Assembly (NCBI GenBank): GCA_020832455.1
Contig: JAFIEQ010000002.1
Coordinates: 1-64,000 of the forward strand
DNA: 64,000 bases
Source of the DNA: Nitriliruptoraceae bacterium
GTDB lineage: Bacteria > Actinomycetota > Nitriliruptoria > Nitriliruptorales > Nitriliruptoraceae
Direction of reading: 5' to 3'
In this document: positions 47,521-58,170 of the stretch, in pieces
Layout: the number at the start of each line of letters is the position of its first letter
Numbering within the stretch: position 1 is the first letter of the stretch
Position numbers and translations under genes: made by a program
Notes under the pieces: generated by a model
The model's database searches: none
What the model saw: the letters and a program-made list of their open reading frames with translations, nothing else
Told to the model about the DNA's origin: nothing

Positions 47521-49644
47521 TCAGATGTTGGCGGCCTGCATGGACTTCAGCTCGCGCTTGAGGTCGTTGACCTCGTCGCGCAGCCGCGCGGCGTACTCGA
47601 AGCGCAGTTCGCCCGCCGCGGTGTGCATCTCCTCCTCGAGCCGACGGATCAGCGCGCTGAGGTCCTCCTGGGGCAGCTCGGAGGCGTCGATCGCCCCGGC
47701 ACCGACCCCGGCCGGCGCCTCGTCCGGCTGGTAGGCCTCCCCGAGCTCCTCGGCGCGCACCGCCTGGATGATGTCACCGACGCGCTTGCGGACCGTCTGT
47801 GGGTCGATGCCGTGTTCCGTGTTGTACGCCACCTGCTTCGCCCGGCGGCGGTCGGTCTCGTCCAGCGCCGTGCGCATCGCGTCGGTCACGTGATCGGCGT
47901 ACATCACGACCTGGCCGTCCACGTTGCGGGCGGCACGTCCGATCGTCTGGATCAGCGAGGTCGACGACCGCAGGAAGCCCTCCTTGTCCGCGTCCAGGAT
48001 GGCGACGAGCGACACCTCCGGCAGGTCGAGCCCCTCGCGCAGCAGGTTGATCCCGACCAGCACGTCGAACTCGCCCATCCGCAGGCTGCGCAGGATCTCC
48101 ACCCGTTCCACCGTGTCGATGTCGGAGTGCAGGTAGCGCACCCGGACCCCGTTCTCCAGCAGGTAGTCGGTCAGGTCCTCCGCCATCTTCTTGGTGAGCG
48201 TGGTGACCAGCACCCGCTGGTCCTTGTCGGTGCGCTGACGGACGAGTTCCATCAGGTCGTCGATCTGGCCCTGGGTCGGCTTGACGACGACCTGGGGGTC
48301 GACCAACCCCGTGGGCCGGATGATCTGCTCCGCGATCGTGTCCGATTCCCGGCGCTCGTAGGGGCCGGGGGTCGCGGAGATGAACAGCCGTTGCCCGATC
48401 CGGGCGAGGAACTCGTCGAAGGTCAGCGGCCGGTTGTCGCGCGCGGAGGGCAGGCGGAACCCGTGGTCGACCAGGCTGTCCTTGCGGGAGCGGTCGCCCT
48501 CGTACATCCCGCCGACCTGCGGGACCGACACGTGCGACTCGTCCATGAACACCACGAAGTCGTCCGGGAAGTAGTCCAGCAGCGTGTAGGGCGACTCCCC
48601 CGGCGCGCGACCGTCGAAGTGGCGCGAGTAGTTCTCGATGCCGTTGCAGAACCCGACCTCGCGGATCATCTCCAGGTCGTAGTTGGTCCGCATCTTCAGC
48701 CGCTGCGCCTCGAGCAGCTTGCCCTCGCGCTCGAACTCCTCGAGCCGCTCGCCGAGCTCCTGTTCGATGGAGGTCAGCGCCCGCTGCAGCGCCTCCTGCG
48801 AGGAGACGTAGTGCGAGGCGGGGAAGATCGCGGCCTGCTGGATCGGCTTGGAGACCTCACCGGTGAGCGGATCGACGCGGGTGATCCGGTCGACCTCGTC
48901 ACCGAAGAACTCGACCCGCAGCGCGCGCTCGTCGTCGGCGGGGAACACCTCCAGCGTGTCACCACGGACGCGGAAGGTCCCGCGCACCAGGTTCATGTCG
49001 TTGCGCGAGTACTGCAGCGACACGAGCTTGCGCAGGGAGGCGTCGAGCCCGATCTCCTCGCCGCTGCGGAAGGACAGCACATGGTCCTCGTACTCGAACG
49101 GTGACCCCAGGCCGTAGATGCACGACACGGACGCGACCACGACCACGTCGCGGCGCGACAGCAACCCCATCGTCGCCCGGTGCCGCAGCCGGTCGATCTC
49201 GTCGTTGATCGACGAGTCCTTCTCGATGTAGGTGTCACTGGAGGCGATGTAGGCCTCCGGTTGGTAGTAGTCGTAGTAGGAGACGAAGTACTCGACGGCG
49301 TTGTCGGGCAGGAAGTCGCGGAACTCGTTGGCGAGCTGCGCGGCGAGCGTCTTGTTGGGCGCCATCACCAGGCAGGGCCGCTGGAGGCGCTCCAGCACCT
49401 TGGCCGCGGTGAAGGTCTTGCCGGTCCCGGTCGCCCCGAGCAGGGTGACCGCACGCTCGCCCGCCTCGAACGCCTCGGTGATCTCCTCGATGGCACGCGG
49501 CTGGTCCCCGGCGGGGCTGAACTCGCTCACGACCCGGAACGGGGTGTCGTCGCGGACGTTGCGGTGCAGGCCCGAGCGGTCCGGACGGACGTGGTCCGCG
49601 GCGGGATCGGGGCGGGTGGCATCGGTGGCGCTCATGGCGAGCAC
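47521..49644 (-). CDS. uvrB: excinuclease ABC subunit B
   Basis: [36 protein letters not shown]-terminal UVR motif. Confidence 0.97.
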   Translation of the reverse strand: MLAMSATDATRPDPAADHVRPDRSGLHRNVRDDTPFRVVSEFSPAGDQPRAIEEITEAFEAGERAVTLLGATGTGKTFTAAKVLERLQRPCLVMAPNKTLAAQLANEFRDFLPDNAVEYFVSYYDYYQPEAYIASSDTYIEKDSSINDEIDRLRHRATMGLLSRRDVVVVASVSCIYGLGSPFEYEDHVLSFRSGEEIGLDASLRKLVSLQYSRNDMNLVRGTFRVRGDTLEVFPADDERALRVEFFGDEVDRITRVDPLTGEVSKPIQQAAIFPASHYVSSQEALQRALTSIEQELGERLEEFEREGKLLEAQRLKMRTNYDLEMIREVGFCNGIENYSRHFDGRAPGESPYTLLDYFPDDFVVFMDESHVSVPQVGGMYEGDRSRKDSLVDHGFRLPSARDNRPLTFDEFLARIGQRLFISATPGPYERRESDTIAEQIIRPTGLVDPQVVVKPTQGQIDDLMELVRQRTDKDQRVLVTTLTKKMAEDLTDYLLENGVRVRYLHSDIDTVERVEILRSLRMGEFDVLVGINLLREGLDLPEVSLVAILDADKEGFLRSSTSLIQTIGRAARNVDGQVVMYADHVTDAMRTALDETDRRRAKQVAYNTEHGIDPQTVRKRVGDIIQAVRAEELGEAYQPDEAPAGVGAGAIDASELPQEDLSALIRRLEEEMHTAAGELRFEYAARLRDEVNDLKRELKSMQAANI

Positions 49645-49751
49645 GGTACCCAGGGGGTGTGACCTGCGGCCGCGACGTCCGTCCGCGCCCTACCGTGCGC
49701 GCTCGGTCCGACCTCCGAACCCCGCCGTCCGATGATCCAGGAGGATCCCGG

Positions 49752-51266
49752 GTGACCACGCTGCTCGCGGCGCTGCCCATCGTGCTCGTCCTGGTCCTGA
49801 TGATCGGGTTCGGCTGGCCCGCGGCGCGGGCCGGCACCGCCGGCGCCATCGCGGCACTGGTCGTGGCGCTGAGCGCCTTCGGTTTCGGGCGGGACGTGCT
49901 CGCCGACGTCGGGATCGGCGGCGGCCTGACCGGGGTGGTCGCGGAGGCCACGTTCACCTCCGCCACGATCCTGTGGATCGTGCTCCCGGCGCTGGCGATC
50001 CACCAGCTGCAGGTCGGCATCGGCGCCACCGAGGTGCTCCGCGAGGCACTGGGGCGTCTGTCGGGCGATCCCATCGTGCTGGCGTTGCTGATCGGGTGGT
50101 TCTTCGCCCTGTTCATCGAGGGCGCCGCCGGGTTCGGCGCGTCGGTCGCGCTCGCCGCACCGTTCCTGGTCGGTGTCGGCTACCAGCCGCTGCAGGCCGT
50201 CGTGGTGGCGATGATCGGCCACGCGGTCGGGGTCTCGTTCGGCGCCGTCGGGACACCCGTCGTGGCCATGCTGGCCGCGGTCGACCTCGACCCGTTGGCC
50301 ATCGGCCGCGCGAGCGCCACCTACCACCTGGTGTTCGGCATCGTGCCGCTGGTGGTGATGGTCCTGGTCGCCGCACGCGGTACCGGGAGCCGGCCCACGC
50401 CGGCCATCTGGGGCTGGACCCTGCTGGCCGCGTTCGGCTTCCTGGTCCCCATGTGGCTCCTGGCCAGCTTCGTGGGCCCCGAGCTGCCGACCATGGCCGG
50501 CTCGCTGATCGGCGGGAGCGTGTTCGTCGCCGCCCTGCTGCTCGTGCGACGACGGCAGGCCGTGCCCGCCGCGCCCGCGCTGGACGTCGGCGCGCTGGTG
50601 CGCGCCGCCTCGCCCTACCTGACGCTGGTCGGGCTGGTCGTCGCGACCCGGACCATCCCCGCCATCGGCGAGCCGCTCGCGCGGTGGAGCGTGGCGTGGA
50701 CCCTTCCCGGCGGGTTCAGCGGGTCCTTCACCCCGCTGACCCACCCCGGCACGCTGCTGGCCCTCGCCTTCCTCGGTGCGGTCCTCGCCCAGCGGGTCGA
50801 CCGGAACGCGGCGGGTGGCGCGATCGCGCGCACGCTGCGCCAGTTGGGCCCGGTCACCATCGCGCTGGTCGCGATGCTGCTGCTGGCACGCCTGATGGTC
50901 CGCTCGGAGATGACGGCCACCTTGGCGGAGACCGCGGCCGGTTCGGCCGGTGCGGCCTGGCCCCTGCTGGCGCCGCTGGTCGGGGTGCTCGGGACCTTCG
51001 TCACCGGCTCGGCGACCGCCTCGAACATCCTGTTCACCGATCTGCAGGCCGCGACCGCCGCGGAACTCGACCTGCCGGCCGTGCCCCTGCTGGGGGCGCA
51101 GAACTTCGGTGCAGGGGTCGGCAACGCCGTGTGCCCGCACAACATCGTGGCAGCGGGTGCCACCGTGGGGCTCGTGGGTGCGGAGGGCGACGTGCTGCGC
51201 CGCACCCTGGGCGTGACGCTGGTGTACGCCCTGCTCGGTGGGGTGCTCGCGCTGCTGCTCGTCTGA
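49752..51266 (+). CDS. L-lactate permease family transporter
   Basis: GTG 49752; TM-rich, EGAAGFGASVALAAPFLVGVGYQPLQAVVVAMIGHAVGVSFGAVGTPV. Confidence 0.9.
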   Translation: MTTLLAALPIVLVLVLMIGFGWPAARAGTAGAIAALVVALSAFGFGRDVLADVGIGGGLTGVVAEATFTSATILWIVLPALAIHQLQVGIGATEVLREALGRLSGDPIVLALLIGWFFALFIEGAAGFGASVALAAPFLVGVGYQPLQAVVVAMIGHAVGVSFGAVGTPVVAMLAAVDLDPLAIGRASATYHLVFGIVPLVVMVLVAARGTGSRPTPAIWGWTLLAAFGFLVPMWLLASFVGPELPTMAGSLIGGSVFVAALLLVRRRQAVPAAPALDVGALVRAASPYLTLVGLVVATRTIPAIGEPLARWSVAWTLPGGFSGSFTPLTHPGTLLALAFLGAVLAQRVDRNAAGGAIARTLRQLGPVTIALVAMLLLARLMVRSEMTATLAETAAGSAGAAWPLLAPLVGVLGTFVTGSATASNILFTDLQAATAAELDLPAVPLLGAQNFGAGVGNAVCPHNIVAAGATVGLVGAEGDVLRRTLGVTLVYALLGGVLALLLV

Positions 51267-51305
51267 CCCGCCGCGCCGCGTCTCGCCGAGCACCCCACCC
51301 GTCGA

Positions 51306-52526
51306 TCACCGCTCGGCGGCGGCCGCGAACGGTGGCACCGGTCCGCCGGTGTGCTGCCCGACCGGTTCACGGACGTCCAGGCGCGGCTCGGCCCCGAGCG
51401 CCGCGCGCGCCTGGCTGGGGTCGGCGGGCGGGGACAACGCCCAGGCCTCCAACCAGCGCGCCGCCCGTTGCGCGGCCCGCCCGTCGATCAGTCGCCGCAA
51501 CGGCTTGGGAGACCGGCCCAGCAGTTCCGCGAGCAGGGCCGGCCAGGCCAGCGGGTCCGGCCAGTCGTCGAGCACGACGGCGGCGCCGGCGGCCTCCAGG
51601 GCGTCGGCGAACGCCGGTCCGCCGGGGCGATCGGGCGGGACGACGCCCAGCGGGGTGTCCGCGGCCGCGGCGTCGGCCACCGCGCTCAACGAGGCCGGGG
51701 CGATCACGACGTCCGCGGCGCGCAGGGTCGGGAACACCTCGTCGGTCCAGCCGTGCAGCGTGAACCGGTCGGTCGGGCTGACCGGGTCCGGGCACGGGCC
51801 GACCACGTGCATCGTCCAGGACGACGCGGTCGCAGCGGCCTGTGCCAGCATGCGCCCGGAGGGGTTGTCGCCGTCGCTGCCCAGCAGGACGGTCACGTGC
51901 CGGCCGTCCTCCGGGATGTCCAGGCGACGCCGCGCCGCGCGACGGCTCAGACGACGGCCCTCGAAGCGGGACAACAGCCCGGCGTGGACGGTCCGCTGCC
52001 GGACCTCGGACGGGATCGCCGGGGACTCGAGCGCCGCGGGGAAGGGCGCCAACCAGCCGGCGGCCACATCGTTGACGGCGCCGGTGAGCGCGCCCACCGT
52101 CGGGCCCGGGCGGCGCATCGGCACGATCGGCACCCCCAGGCACCGGGCCAGCAGCGCGACCTCGACGGGTCCGTCGACGACCAGCAGCGGATGCGCGGCC
52201 TGTTCGGCCCACGTCGACAGCGCGAGGCCGAGGTCGCAGCCCACGACCGCCGCACGGGTCGGATCGCTCAGCGCCACCGCGGTGCCCTCGACGGGCGAGA
52301 GGCGCACCTCACGGACCCCGGGTAGGCCCAACGGTGCCCCCCGGTGGAACAGCGTGACGTCGGCGTCGAGGACCGGGACGATGGCTCGAGCACGCGAGGC
52401 AGCACCGGGTCGATCGTCGAGGAACCAGCCGATGCTGGGACGGCCGTTGCTCGCGCTGATATCGACGATGTGCAAGGGATCGCGTGCCTCGGTCGGGCAC
52501 GCGGTTCGGTTGATCGGGTCCCGCAT
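51306..52526 (-). CDS. glycosyltransferase-like (MurG/GT28-type) hypothetical protein
   Basis: MRDPIN...SNGRPSIGWFLDDR...LLGSDGDNPSGRMLAQAAATASSW; GT-B like pattern. Confidence 0.5.
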   Translation of the reverse strand: MRDPINRTACPTEARDPLHIVDISASNGRPSIGWFLDDRPGAASRARAIVPVLDADVTLFHRGAPLGLPGVREVRLSPVEGTAVALSDPTRAAVVGCDLGLALSTWAEQAAHPLLVVDGPVEVALLARCLGVPIVPMRRPGPTVGALTGAVNDVAAGWLAPFPAALESPAIPSEVRQRTVHAGLLSRFEGRRLSRRAARRRLDIPEDGRHVTVLLGSDGDNPSGRMLAQAAATASSWTMHVVGPCPDPVSPTDRFTLHGWTDEVFPTLRAADVVIAPASLSAVADAAAADTPLGVVPPDRPGGPAFADALEAAGAAVVLDDWPDPLAWPALLAELLGRSPKPLRRLIDGRAAQRAARWLEAWALSPPADPSQARAALGAEPRLDVREPVGQHTGGPVPPFAAAAER

Positions 52527-52733
52527 ACGGGCTCCTGAGATTCCGGGACCCGCCTGCTCCGGCTGACCATCAGCCCAGACGTCCCCCATGGAGGACGGCT
52601 GTGGTCTCAACCACCGTTGACCCTAGAGAGCCACCGACGCGCTGTCGAGGGGCCGTTCGTCCGGGTCCGCACCTGGCCGCCCACCGGACGTGTGGGTCGG
52701 CGGACCACGGCGACGCGACGGCCGCTGGCTGGC

Positions 52734-53522
52734 TCAGCGGGCCAGGGTCGTCGGATCGGCGATCACGGCCTGCGCGATATCCCGGAGCTTGACGTTGCGC
52801 TGCTGGGACGCGCGACGCAGCAGGCCGAAGGCCTCCTCCTCGTCGCACGGGCGGGAGGCCATCAGGATGCCCTTGGCCCGCTCGATGACGGCGCGGCCCT
52901 CGAGCGCCTGCTGGAGCTGGCCCGCCAACTGCGTGGCCTGGCGGTACGCGCGGGCGTTCGCGAGCGTCGTGGCCGCCGGCGCAGCGATCCTGCGTGCCAA
53001 CTCCAGGTCGTCCGCGCGCAACGCCCCACGCTCCCCGGCGAACACGTTGAGCGCTCCGATCGGCTGTCCACCGGCCCGCAGGGGCACGGAGAACACGCTG
53101 CCGAACCCGCAGTCCATGGCGCGTTCGCGGAACGCCGGCCAGCGCTCCTCCTGCGAGAGATCGGACAGCAGGTGCTCGCGCCCCGTCTGTAACGAGTCGA
53201 CGCACGGGCCCTCGTCCAACTCGTACTGCAGGTCGTCGACCACCCGCGCGTCCTCGCTGGTCGCCGCGACGGTCACGTAGCCACCACCGTCGTCGATGGC
53301 CGTGACGCTCACCGCGGCCGACGTCCCGATGGCACGGCTGGTGAGCTCCAGGACCTGCGTCAGCAGCGACTCGAGCGTCTCGTCCTCGACCAGCAGGCCG
53401 GTCAGCCGCTCCAGTGTGCCCACGTACCCGTCGCCGACCGTCACACCGGTGGAGGGTCCCGGCACGAGGCGCGGGCGGTCGACCTGCCGTCGCGCCCCCG
53501 GCTCCATCAACGCGTCGCTCAT
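52734..53522 (-). CDS. GAF and ANTAR domain protein
   Basis: GAF (VTAIDDGGGYVTVAATSEDA...) then ANTAR (LQQALEGRAVIERAKGILMASRPCDEEEAFGLLRRASQQRNVKLRDIAQAVI). Confidence 0.88.
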   Translation of the reverse strand: MSDALMEPGARRQVDRPRLVPGPSTGVTVGDGYVGTLERLTGLLVEDETLESLLTQVLELTSRAIGTSAAVSVTAIDDGGGYVTVAATSEDARVVDDLQYELDEGPCVDSLQTGREHLLSDLSQEERWPAFRERAMDCGFGSVFSVPLRAGGQPIGALNVFAGERGALRADDLELARRIAAPAATTLANARAYRQATQLAGQLQQALEGRAVIERAKGILMASRPCDEEEAFGLLRRASQQRNVKLRDIAQAVIADPTTLAR

Positions 53523-53583
53523 GGCGTGCTCCTCACCGGAGACGTTCCCCCTGACCGCCGTCGGCCACCCTGCAGCGTAGCCG

Positions 53584-54237
53584 TCAGCGGCGGTTCTCCC
53601 GGTGCGTGGCGGCTTCCTGGCCGGCCACCCGCGCGGCCTCGGCACGCAACGCCGGCACCAGCGCGTCGATGCGCGCCTCGAGCTCCTCCCGGGAGCCGTC
53701 GTTGTCCAGCACGTGCGAGGCCACCGCCCGTCGCTCGTCGTCGGTGACCTGCGAGCCGATCCTGGCCCGCACGTCGGCCTCGTCCATCCCACGCTGCTCG
53801 ACCAGCCGCCGGACCCGGCGTCGTTCGTCGGCGACCACGACGACCACGGCATCGAACCGACGTACCTGCCCCGTCTCGATCAGCAGGGGATGATCGACCA
53901 CGACGAGGGCGTCGGGGGCGACCTCCCCCTCGAGTTCGGCGATGCGTGTCGCGATGCGCCCGGCGATCCGCGGGTGGGTGATCGCGTTCAGGTCGCTCCG
54001 GGACGCGTCGTCCACGAACGCCCGGCGCGCGAGTTCCGTGCGATCCAACGAGCCGTCCGGGCGCAGGATGTCCGTCCCGAACCGGGCCGCGAGGTCCGCG
54101 AGCACCGGCTCACCGACCGCCACGATCTCCCGGGCCACCCCGTCGGCGTCGATCAGCACCGCACCGTGGTACGCGAACCGGGCGGCCGCCGTCGACTTCC
54201 CGCTGCCCATGCCGCCGGTCAGCCCGATCAGGTACAC
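53584..54237 (-). CDS. coaE: dephospho-CoA kinase
   Basis: VYLIGLTGGMGSGKSTAAARFA, DADGVAREIV, HPRIAGR. Confidence 0.93.
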   Translation of the reverse strand: MYLIGLTGGMGSGKSTAAARFAYHGAVLIDADGVAREIVAVGEPVLADLAARFGTDILRPDGSLDRTELARRAFVDDASRSDLNAITHPRIAGRIATRIAELEGEVAPDALVVVDHPLLIETGQVRRFDAVVVVVADERRRVRRLVEQRGMDEADVRARIGSQVTDDERRAVASHVLDNDGSREELEARIDALVPALRAEAARVAGQEAATHRENRR

Positions 54238-54280
54238 GTCAACTCCTGGCGCGACGTCTCGATCGCCGAGCGTACGCGCG

Positions 54281-54313
54281 CCCCCCCCCCCCCCCCCCCC
54301 CGGGGGGGGGGGG
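54281..54313. repeat. homopolymer palindrome C21G12
   Basis: Uninterrupted C (54281-54301) followed by G (54302-54313) between rpsA and coaE. Confidence 0.8.
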
Positions 54314-54337
54314 CGCAACGGGTGGTGCGTGAGCAGC

Positions 54338-55867
54338 TCAGGCCTGCTCGTCGGTCTCCTCGGCGTCCGTGGCCGCGTTCGCCTCGGGAGCAGCCTCGGC
54401 CTCAGGGGCCTGCTCGGCCTCCGCCTCGGTCTCCGCCTCGGGTTCCGCGTCCGCCTCGGGCTCGTCGACCTCGGGGGCCATCGCCGGCTCCTGGGGCAGC
54501 TCGGCCTCGGCGAGCGCCATCTCCTCGGGAGACAGCTCCTCCTCCTTGCCGAACCCGGCCTGCGCGAAGGCCGCAGCGAGCGTGCCGCTGGGCGTGTCGT
54601 CGTCGCCGGACGAGTACGCGGTCTCGACCGCGGGTGTGGCGTCGTAGGGGTCGTCCGCGACGGGCTCGTCGCCGGCGCGCGCCTGCTTCAGCGACAGGCT
54701 GATGCGGCGACGGACCGTGTCGATGTCGATGACCTTGACCTCGATCTTGTCGCCGACGTTGACGACCGCCTCGGGCACCTCGACGTGGCGGTCCGCCAGC
54801 TCCGAGATGTGGACCAGACCCTCGATGCCGTCCGCGACCTTGACGAAGGAACCGAAGGGCACCAGCTTGGTGACCTCACCGTCGACGATCTCCCCGACGG
54901 CGTGCTCCCGGGCGAACTTCTGCCACGGGTCCTCCTGGGTCGCCTTCAGCGACAGCGAGACGCGCTCGCGGTCGAGGTCGACGTCCAGCACCTCCACCTC
55001 GACGTTGTCGCCGACCTCGACGACCTCGCTCGGGTGGTCGATGTGCTTCCAGGACAGCTCGGAGACGTGCACGAGGCCGTCGACGCCGCCGAGGTCCACG
55101 AACGCCCCGAAGTTGACGATCGACGACACGACACCGGCGCGGATCTCGCCCTTCTGCAGCGAGGTGAGGAACTCGTTGCGGAACTCGCTCTGGGTCTCCT
55201 CGAGGAACTTTCGGCGCGAGAGGACCACGTTGTTGCGGTTCTTGTCGAGCTCGATGATCTTGCACTCGAGCTGCTCGCCGACGTAGGGCGTCAGGTCGCG
55301 CACGCGGCGCATCTCGACCAGCGAGGCGGGCAGGAAGCCGCGCAGCCCGATGTCGAGGATGAGGCCACCCTTGACCACCTCGATGACCGTGCCCTGCACC
55401 GTCTTGTCGGAGGTGTAGATCTGCTCGATGGTGCCCCAGGCACGCTCGTACTGGGCGCGCTTCTTGGACAGGACGAGACGACCCTCCTCGTCCTCCTTCT
55501 TCATGACGAGGGCTTCGACCACGTCACCGACGGCGACGACCGTGTTGGGGTCGACGTCGAGCTTGATCGACAGCTCGCGCGACGGGATGACCCCCTCGGA
55601 CTTCCAGCCGATGTCGAGCAGGACCTCGTCGGGGTCGACCTTGACGACCACCCCTTCGATGATCTTGCCCTCCTCGACGGCGGTGACGGTGCCTTCCAGC
55701 GCCGCCTCGAACTCCTCGTCGGTGAGGTCGTTCTCGACGATGGAGTCGCCGGTCGAGGTCATGGAGCCGCCGGGGTCCTGCGCGACGACGACGGGCTCGT
55801 CGGCGGCCGGCTGCGCGCTCGCATCCGCGCTGGAGGTGGTGGGGTCGGGGGTCGGGGTCTCGGGCAT
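54338..55867 (-). CDS. rpsA: 30S ribosomal protein S1
   Basis: Four S1 domains (VVKVDPDEVLLDIGWKSEGVIP...; VDGLVHVSELSWKHIDHP). Confidence 0.96.
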   Translation of the reverse strand: MPETPTPDPTTSSADASAQPAADEPVVVAQDPGGSMTSTGDSIVENDLTDEEFEAALEGTVTAVEEGKIIEGVVVKVDPDEVLLDIGWKSEGVIPSRELSIKLDVDPNTVVAVGDVVEALVMKKEDEEGRLVLSKKRAQYERAWGTIEQIYTSDKTVQGTVIEVVKGGLILDIGLRGFLPASLVEMRRVRDLTPYVGEQLECKIIELDKNRNNVVLSRRKFLEETQSEFRNEFLTSLQKGEIRAGVVSSIVNFGAFVDLGGVDGLVHVSELSWKHIDHPSEVVEVGDNVEVEVLDVDLDRERVSLSLKATQEDPWQKFAREHAVGEIVDGEVTKLVPFGSFVKVADGIEGLVHISELADRHVEVPEAVVNVGDKIEVKVIDIDTVRRRISLSLKQARAGDEPVADDPYDATPAVETAYSSGDDDTPSGTLAAAFAQAGFGKEEELSPEEMALAEAELPQEPAMAPEVDEPEADAEPEAETEAEAEQAPEAEAAPEANAATDAEETDEQA

Positions 55868-56186
55868 CGGGGTCAGGTCTCTTCGTGGCTGGGGACAGGG
55901 GACGGTCGGACACCGGTGCGACACTGCACGACGTACGTCCTGGGAGGGGCTCCCCGACGCGCGACCCCCGCTCGAGCGGGATCACGGTTCGGTCGAGGGC
56001 ACGCCAAGGGGACGGCGCGTGGACACCGGCGCGTACAGGGTCGCAGCAGGTCGCACGGGTGTCAACGTGACGCGCGCGGGCTCCGACCGGGCTCGTAGGA
56101 TGCCGGGCGGGCGCCGCGCGCCGGACCCGACCGCTGGCAGCTGGCGCCGCCCGGCCAGCTGACGCCGCGACCCAGTGGGAGCCACG

Positions 56187-56801
56187 ATGCACACCACGCC
56201 GCTGCCCGAGGGGTTGCTGGCGGGCGAGGACGGGCAGGCGCGCTGCTGGTGGTGCGGCGACGACCCCGCCTACGTCGCCTACCACGACCACGAGTGGGGC
56301 GTCCCCGTCCACGACGAGGTCCGCCTCTACGAGAAGCTGTGCCTCGAGGCCTTCCAGGCCGGCCTGTCGTGGCTCACGATCCTGCGCAAACGCGAGGCCT
56401 TCCGGGCGGCCTTCGCCGGGTTCGACCCGGCTGCGGTCGCCCGGTTCGACGACGCGGACCGCCAGCGGCTGCTCGCCGACGTCGGCATCGTGCGCAACCG
56501 CGCGAAGGTCGACGCGACGATCGCGAACGCACGCGCCGTGCTCGAGCTGCGAGCCGAGGGCGAGCGCCTCGACGAGCTGGTCTGGCGGTTCGCCCCCGAT
56601 GACCACCCGGCTCCGCGCACGCACCACGACGTCCCCGCGAGCACGCCTGCGTCGACGGCGCTGTCGAAGGAGCTCAAGCGGCGCGGGTTCCGCTTCGTCG
56701 GTCCGACCACCGCGTACGCGTTCATGCAGTCGATGGGGCTGGTCGACGACCACCTGGTCGGGTGCGCCGCCCGCCGGCGCGTGCCGGGCCGTGAGGCGTG
56801 A
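56187..56801 (+). CDS. tag: DNA-3-methyladenine glycosylase I
   Basis: CWWCGDDPAYVAYHDHEWGVPVHDEVRLYEKLCLEAFQAGLSWLTILRKREAFRAAF. Confidence 0.95.
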   Translation: MHTTPLPEGLLAGEDGQARCWWCGDDPAYVAYHDHEWGVPVHDEVRLYEKLCLEAFQAGLSWLTILRKREAFRAAFAGFDPAAVARFDDADRQRLLADVGIVRNRAKVDATIANARAVLELRAEGERLDELVWRFAPDDHPAPRTHHDVPASTPASTALSKELKRRGFRFVGPTTAYAFMQSMGLVDDHLVGCAARRRVPGREA

Positions 56802-57274
56802 GCACCGCTCGCAGTAGCCTGTCCCCCGGCCGCCGGTCCCGCGGCCGTCCCCGACCGATCGAGCCCGCCGTGGTCCTGCGTCGTCTGCGCGCCGCCGCGC
56901 GCCCGTCCGTGCAGCTGGAACGCCACCCCGACGAGATGCCCAAGGACGGGCTGTTCACCGCCCCGCTGCGCATCACCCGCCTGGAGGCGCTCGAGCCGGA
57001 ACCGCACGAGGGCCGCACGCGGGTCACGTTCCTCGTCGAGGTGAAGGACGTCGAGGACAAGCGCTGCTCCGACGTCGCCGTGGATGCCACGGTGCGGGGC
57101 CCGGAGCGCGAGGCCACGGTGCAGGCCACCACGGACATGTTCGGCCGCGTCCGCCTGCGCATGACGGGCCCCCCGGGTGCCTACGAGGTCGAGGTCCTCG
57201 AGGTCGCGGCGAAGGCGCTCGCCTGGGATCGGGACGCCGGGCCGATCTCCGCCTCGATCACCGTCGCGGACTGA
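56798..57274 (+). CDS. hypothetical protein
   Basis: 158 aa, GTGA overlap with tag stop. Confidence 0.6.
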   Translation: MSTARSSLSPGRRSRGRPRPIEPAVVLRRLRAAARPSVQLERHPDEMPKDGLFTAPLRITRLEALEPEPHEGRTRVTFLVEVKDVEDKRCSDVAVDATVRGPEREATVQATTDMFGRVRLRMTGPPGAYEVEVLEVAAKALAWDRDAGPISASITVAD

Positions 57275-57281
57275 GCGCGCC

Positions 57282-57656
57282 GTGCCGGGGTCCACGTCCG
57301 CATCCGAGCGCTGGCCCCGGGGACGTGCACGCGTGCGTCATCGGCACCGCCGGGACCGATGGGACGCCGAACGCACCAGCGAGGACGTGCCCTCGCTGAG
57401 CGTGACCATCGCGCTGACCCTCGCCGGCGGCGGGGTCCTGCTGCTCGCCTGGCAGCTCGCGGCGCTCCCGACCGCGGTGGCTGCGGGCGCCCTGCTGGTC
57501 TGGAGCGTGCTCGTCGAGCTGAGTGGCCACACGGTCAGCACCCGGGTCCACACCGGACCGCGACGGCTCGCGTGGACGCTGCTGCGCCCCGCTTACGTGG
57601 TCGGTTTCGGGCTGCTGGCGCTCCTCGAGGCCCTGCTGGAGCTCGTCATCGGCTGA
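57282..57656 (+). CDS. small membrane protein
   Basis: Arg-rich N-terminus, then 2-3 hydrophobic helices; start uncertain (57282 or 57387). Confidence 0.5.
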   Translation: MPGSTSASERWPRGRARVRHRHRRDRWDAERTSEDVPSLSVTIALTLAGGGVLLLAWQLAALPTAVAAGALLVWSVLVELSGHTVSTRVHTGPRRLAWTLLRPAYVVGFGLLALLEALLELVIG

Positions 57657-58143
57657 CGGCGCGCCCTCGGCCGACGGGGCCTCGGCCGGCGGGGCTTCGA
57701 CCGACGGGTTCGGCGGGGCCCACGATCGCGGCCAGCAGCGTGCCGTCGTCGGCGCTGTCGTCGACCCACGCGTCGATGCCCGCACGGAACGCGGCGTCGA
57801 ACCACACCGTGCCCCGACCGATCACCACCGTGCGTCGCGACGGGTCGGCCCGGTGCTGCCGGCGTAGCTGGGCGACCAGGTCCCCGTCGCCGGCACCGCT
57901 CCCGAGGGCCACCACCTGGACCTCGGGGGGCTCGGACCCCGGGTCCACGCCGGCGGCCATCCGTTCGGCCCGGTGGTCGACGACGCGGAAGGCCCCGGTC
58001 ACCGTCGCCAGTCGTTCCAGGCGCTCCCGCGTCGCGGGATCGCCGCAGGCGAGTTCGACGCGCGGGGGTACCCGACCCCCGGGCCGTGCGTGGGCCGGCC
58101 CGACGGACGGACGAGCGGCCCTGCGCCGCGCTCGGGTGCGCAT
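57646..58143 (-). CDS. hypothetical protein
   Basis: 165 aa ORF; no family recognised. Confidence 0.4.
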   Translation of the reverse strand: MRTRARRRAARPSVGPAHARPGGRVPPRVELACGDPATRERLERLATVTGAFRVVDHRAERMAAGVDPGSEPPEVQVVALGSGAGDGDLVAQLRRQHRADPSRRTVVIGRGTVWFDAAFRAGIDAWVDDSADDGTLLAAIVGPAEPVGRSPAGRGPVGRGRAVSR

Positions 58144-58170
58144 CCGGGACCTCCTCGCGCTCGGGCGGCG

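Noticed and set aside
43992-49104. Plus-strand ORFs 43992..45830, 45834..47561, 47623..49104
   Set aside because: Antisense to the ABC-2 exporter genes and uvrB.
55930-55939. GACGTACGTC palindrome upstream of rpsA
   Set aside because: Short self-complementary word, single copy, no supporting context.
53942-56098. 718-aa plus-strand ORF 53942..56098
   Set aside because: Antisense to rpsA and coaE and reads through the C21G12 tract.
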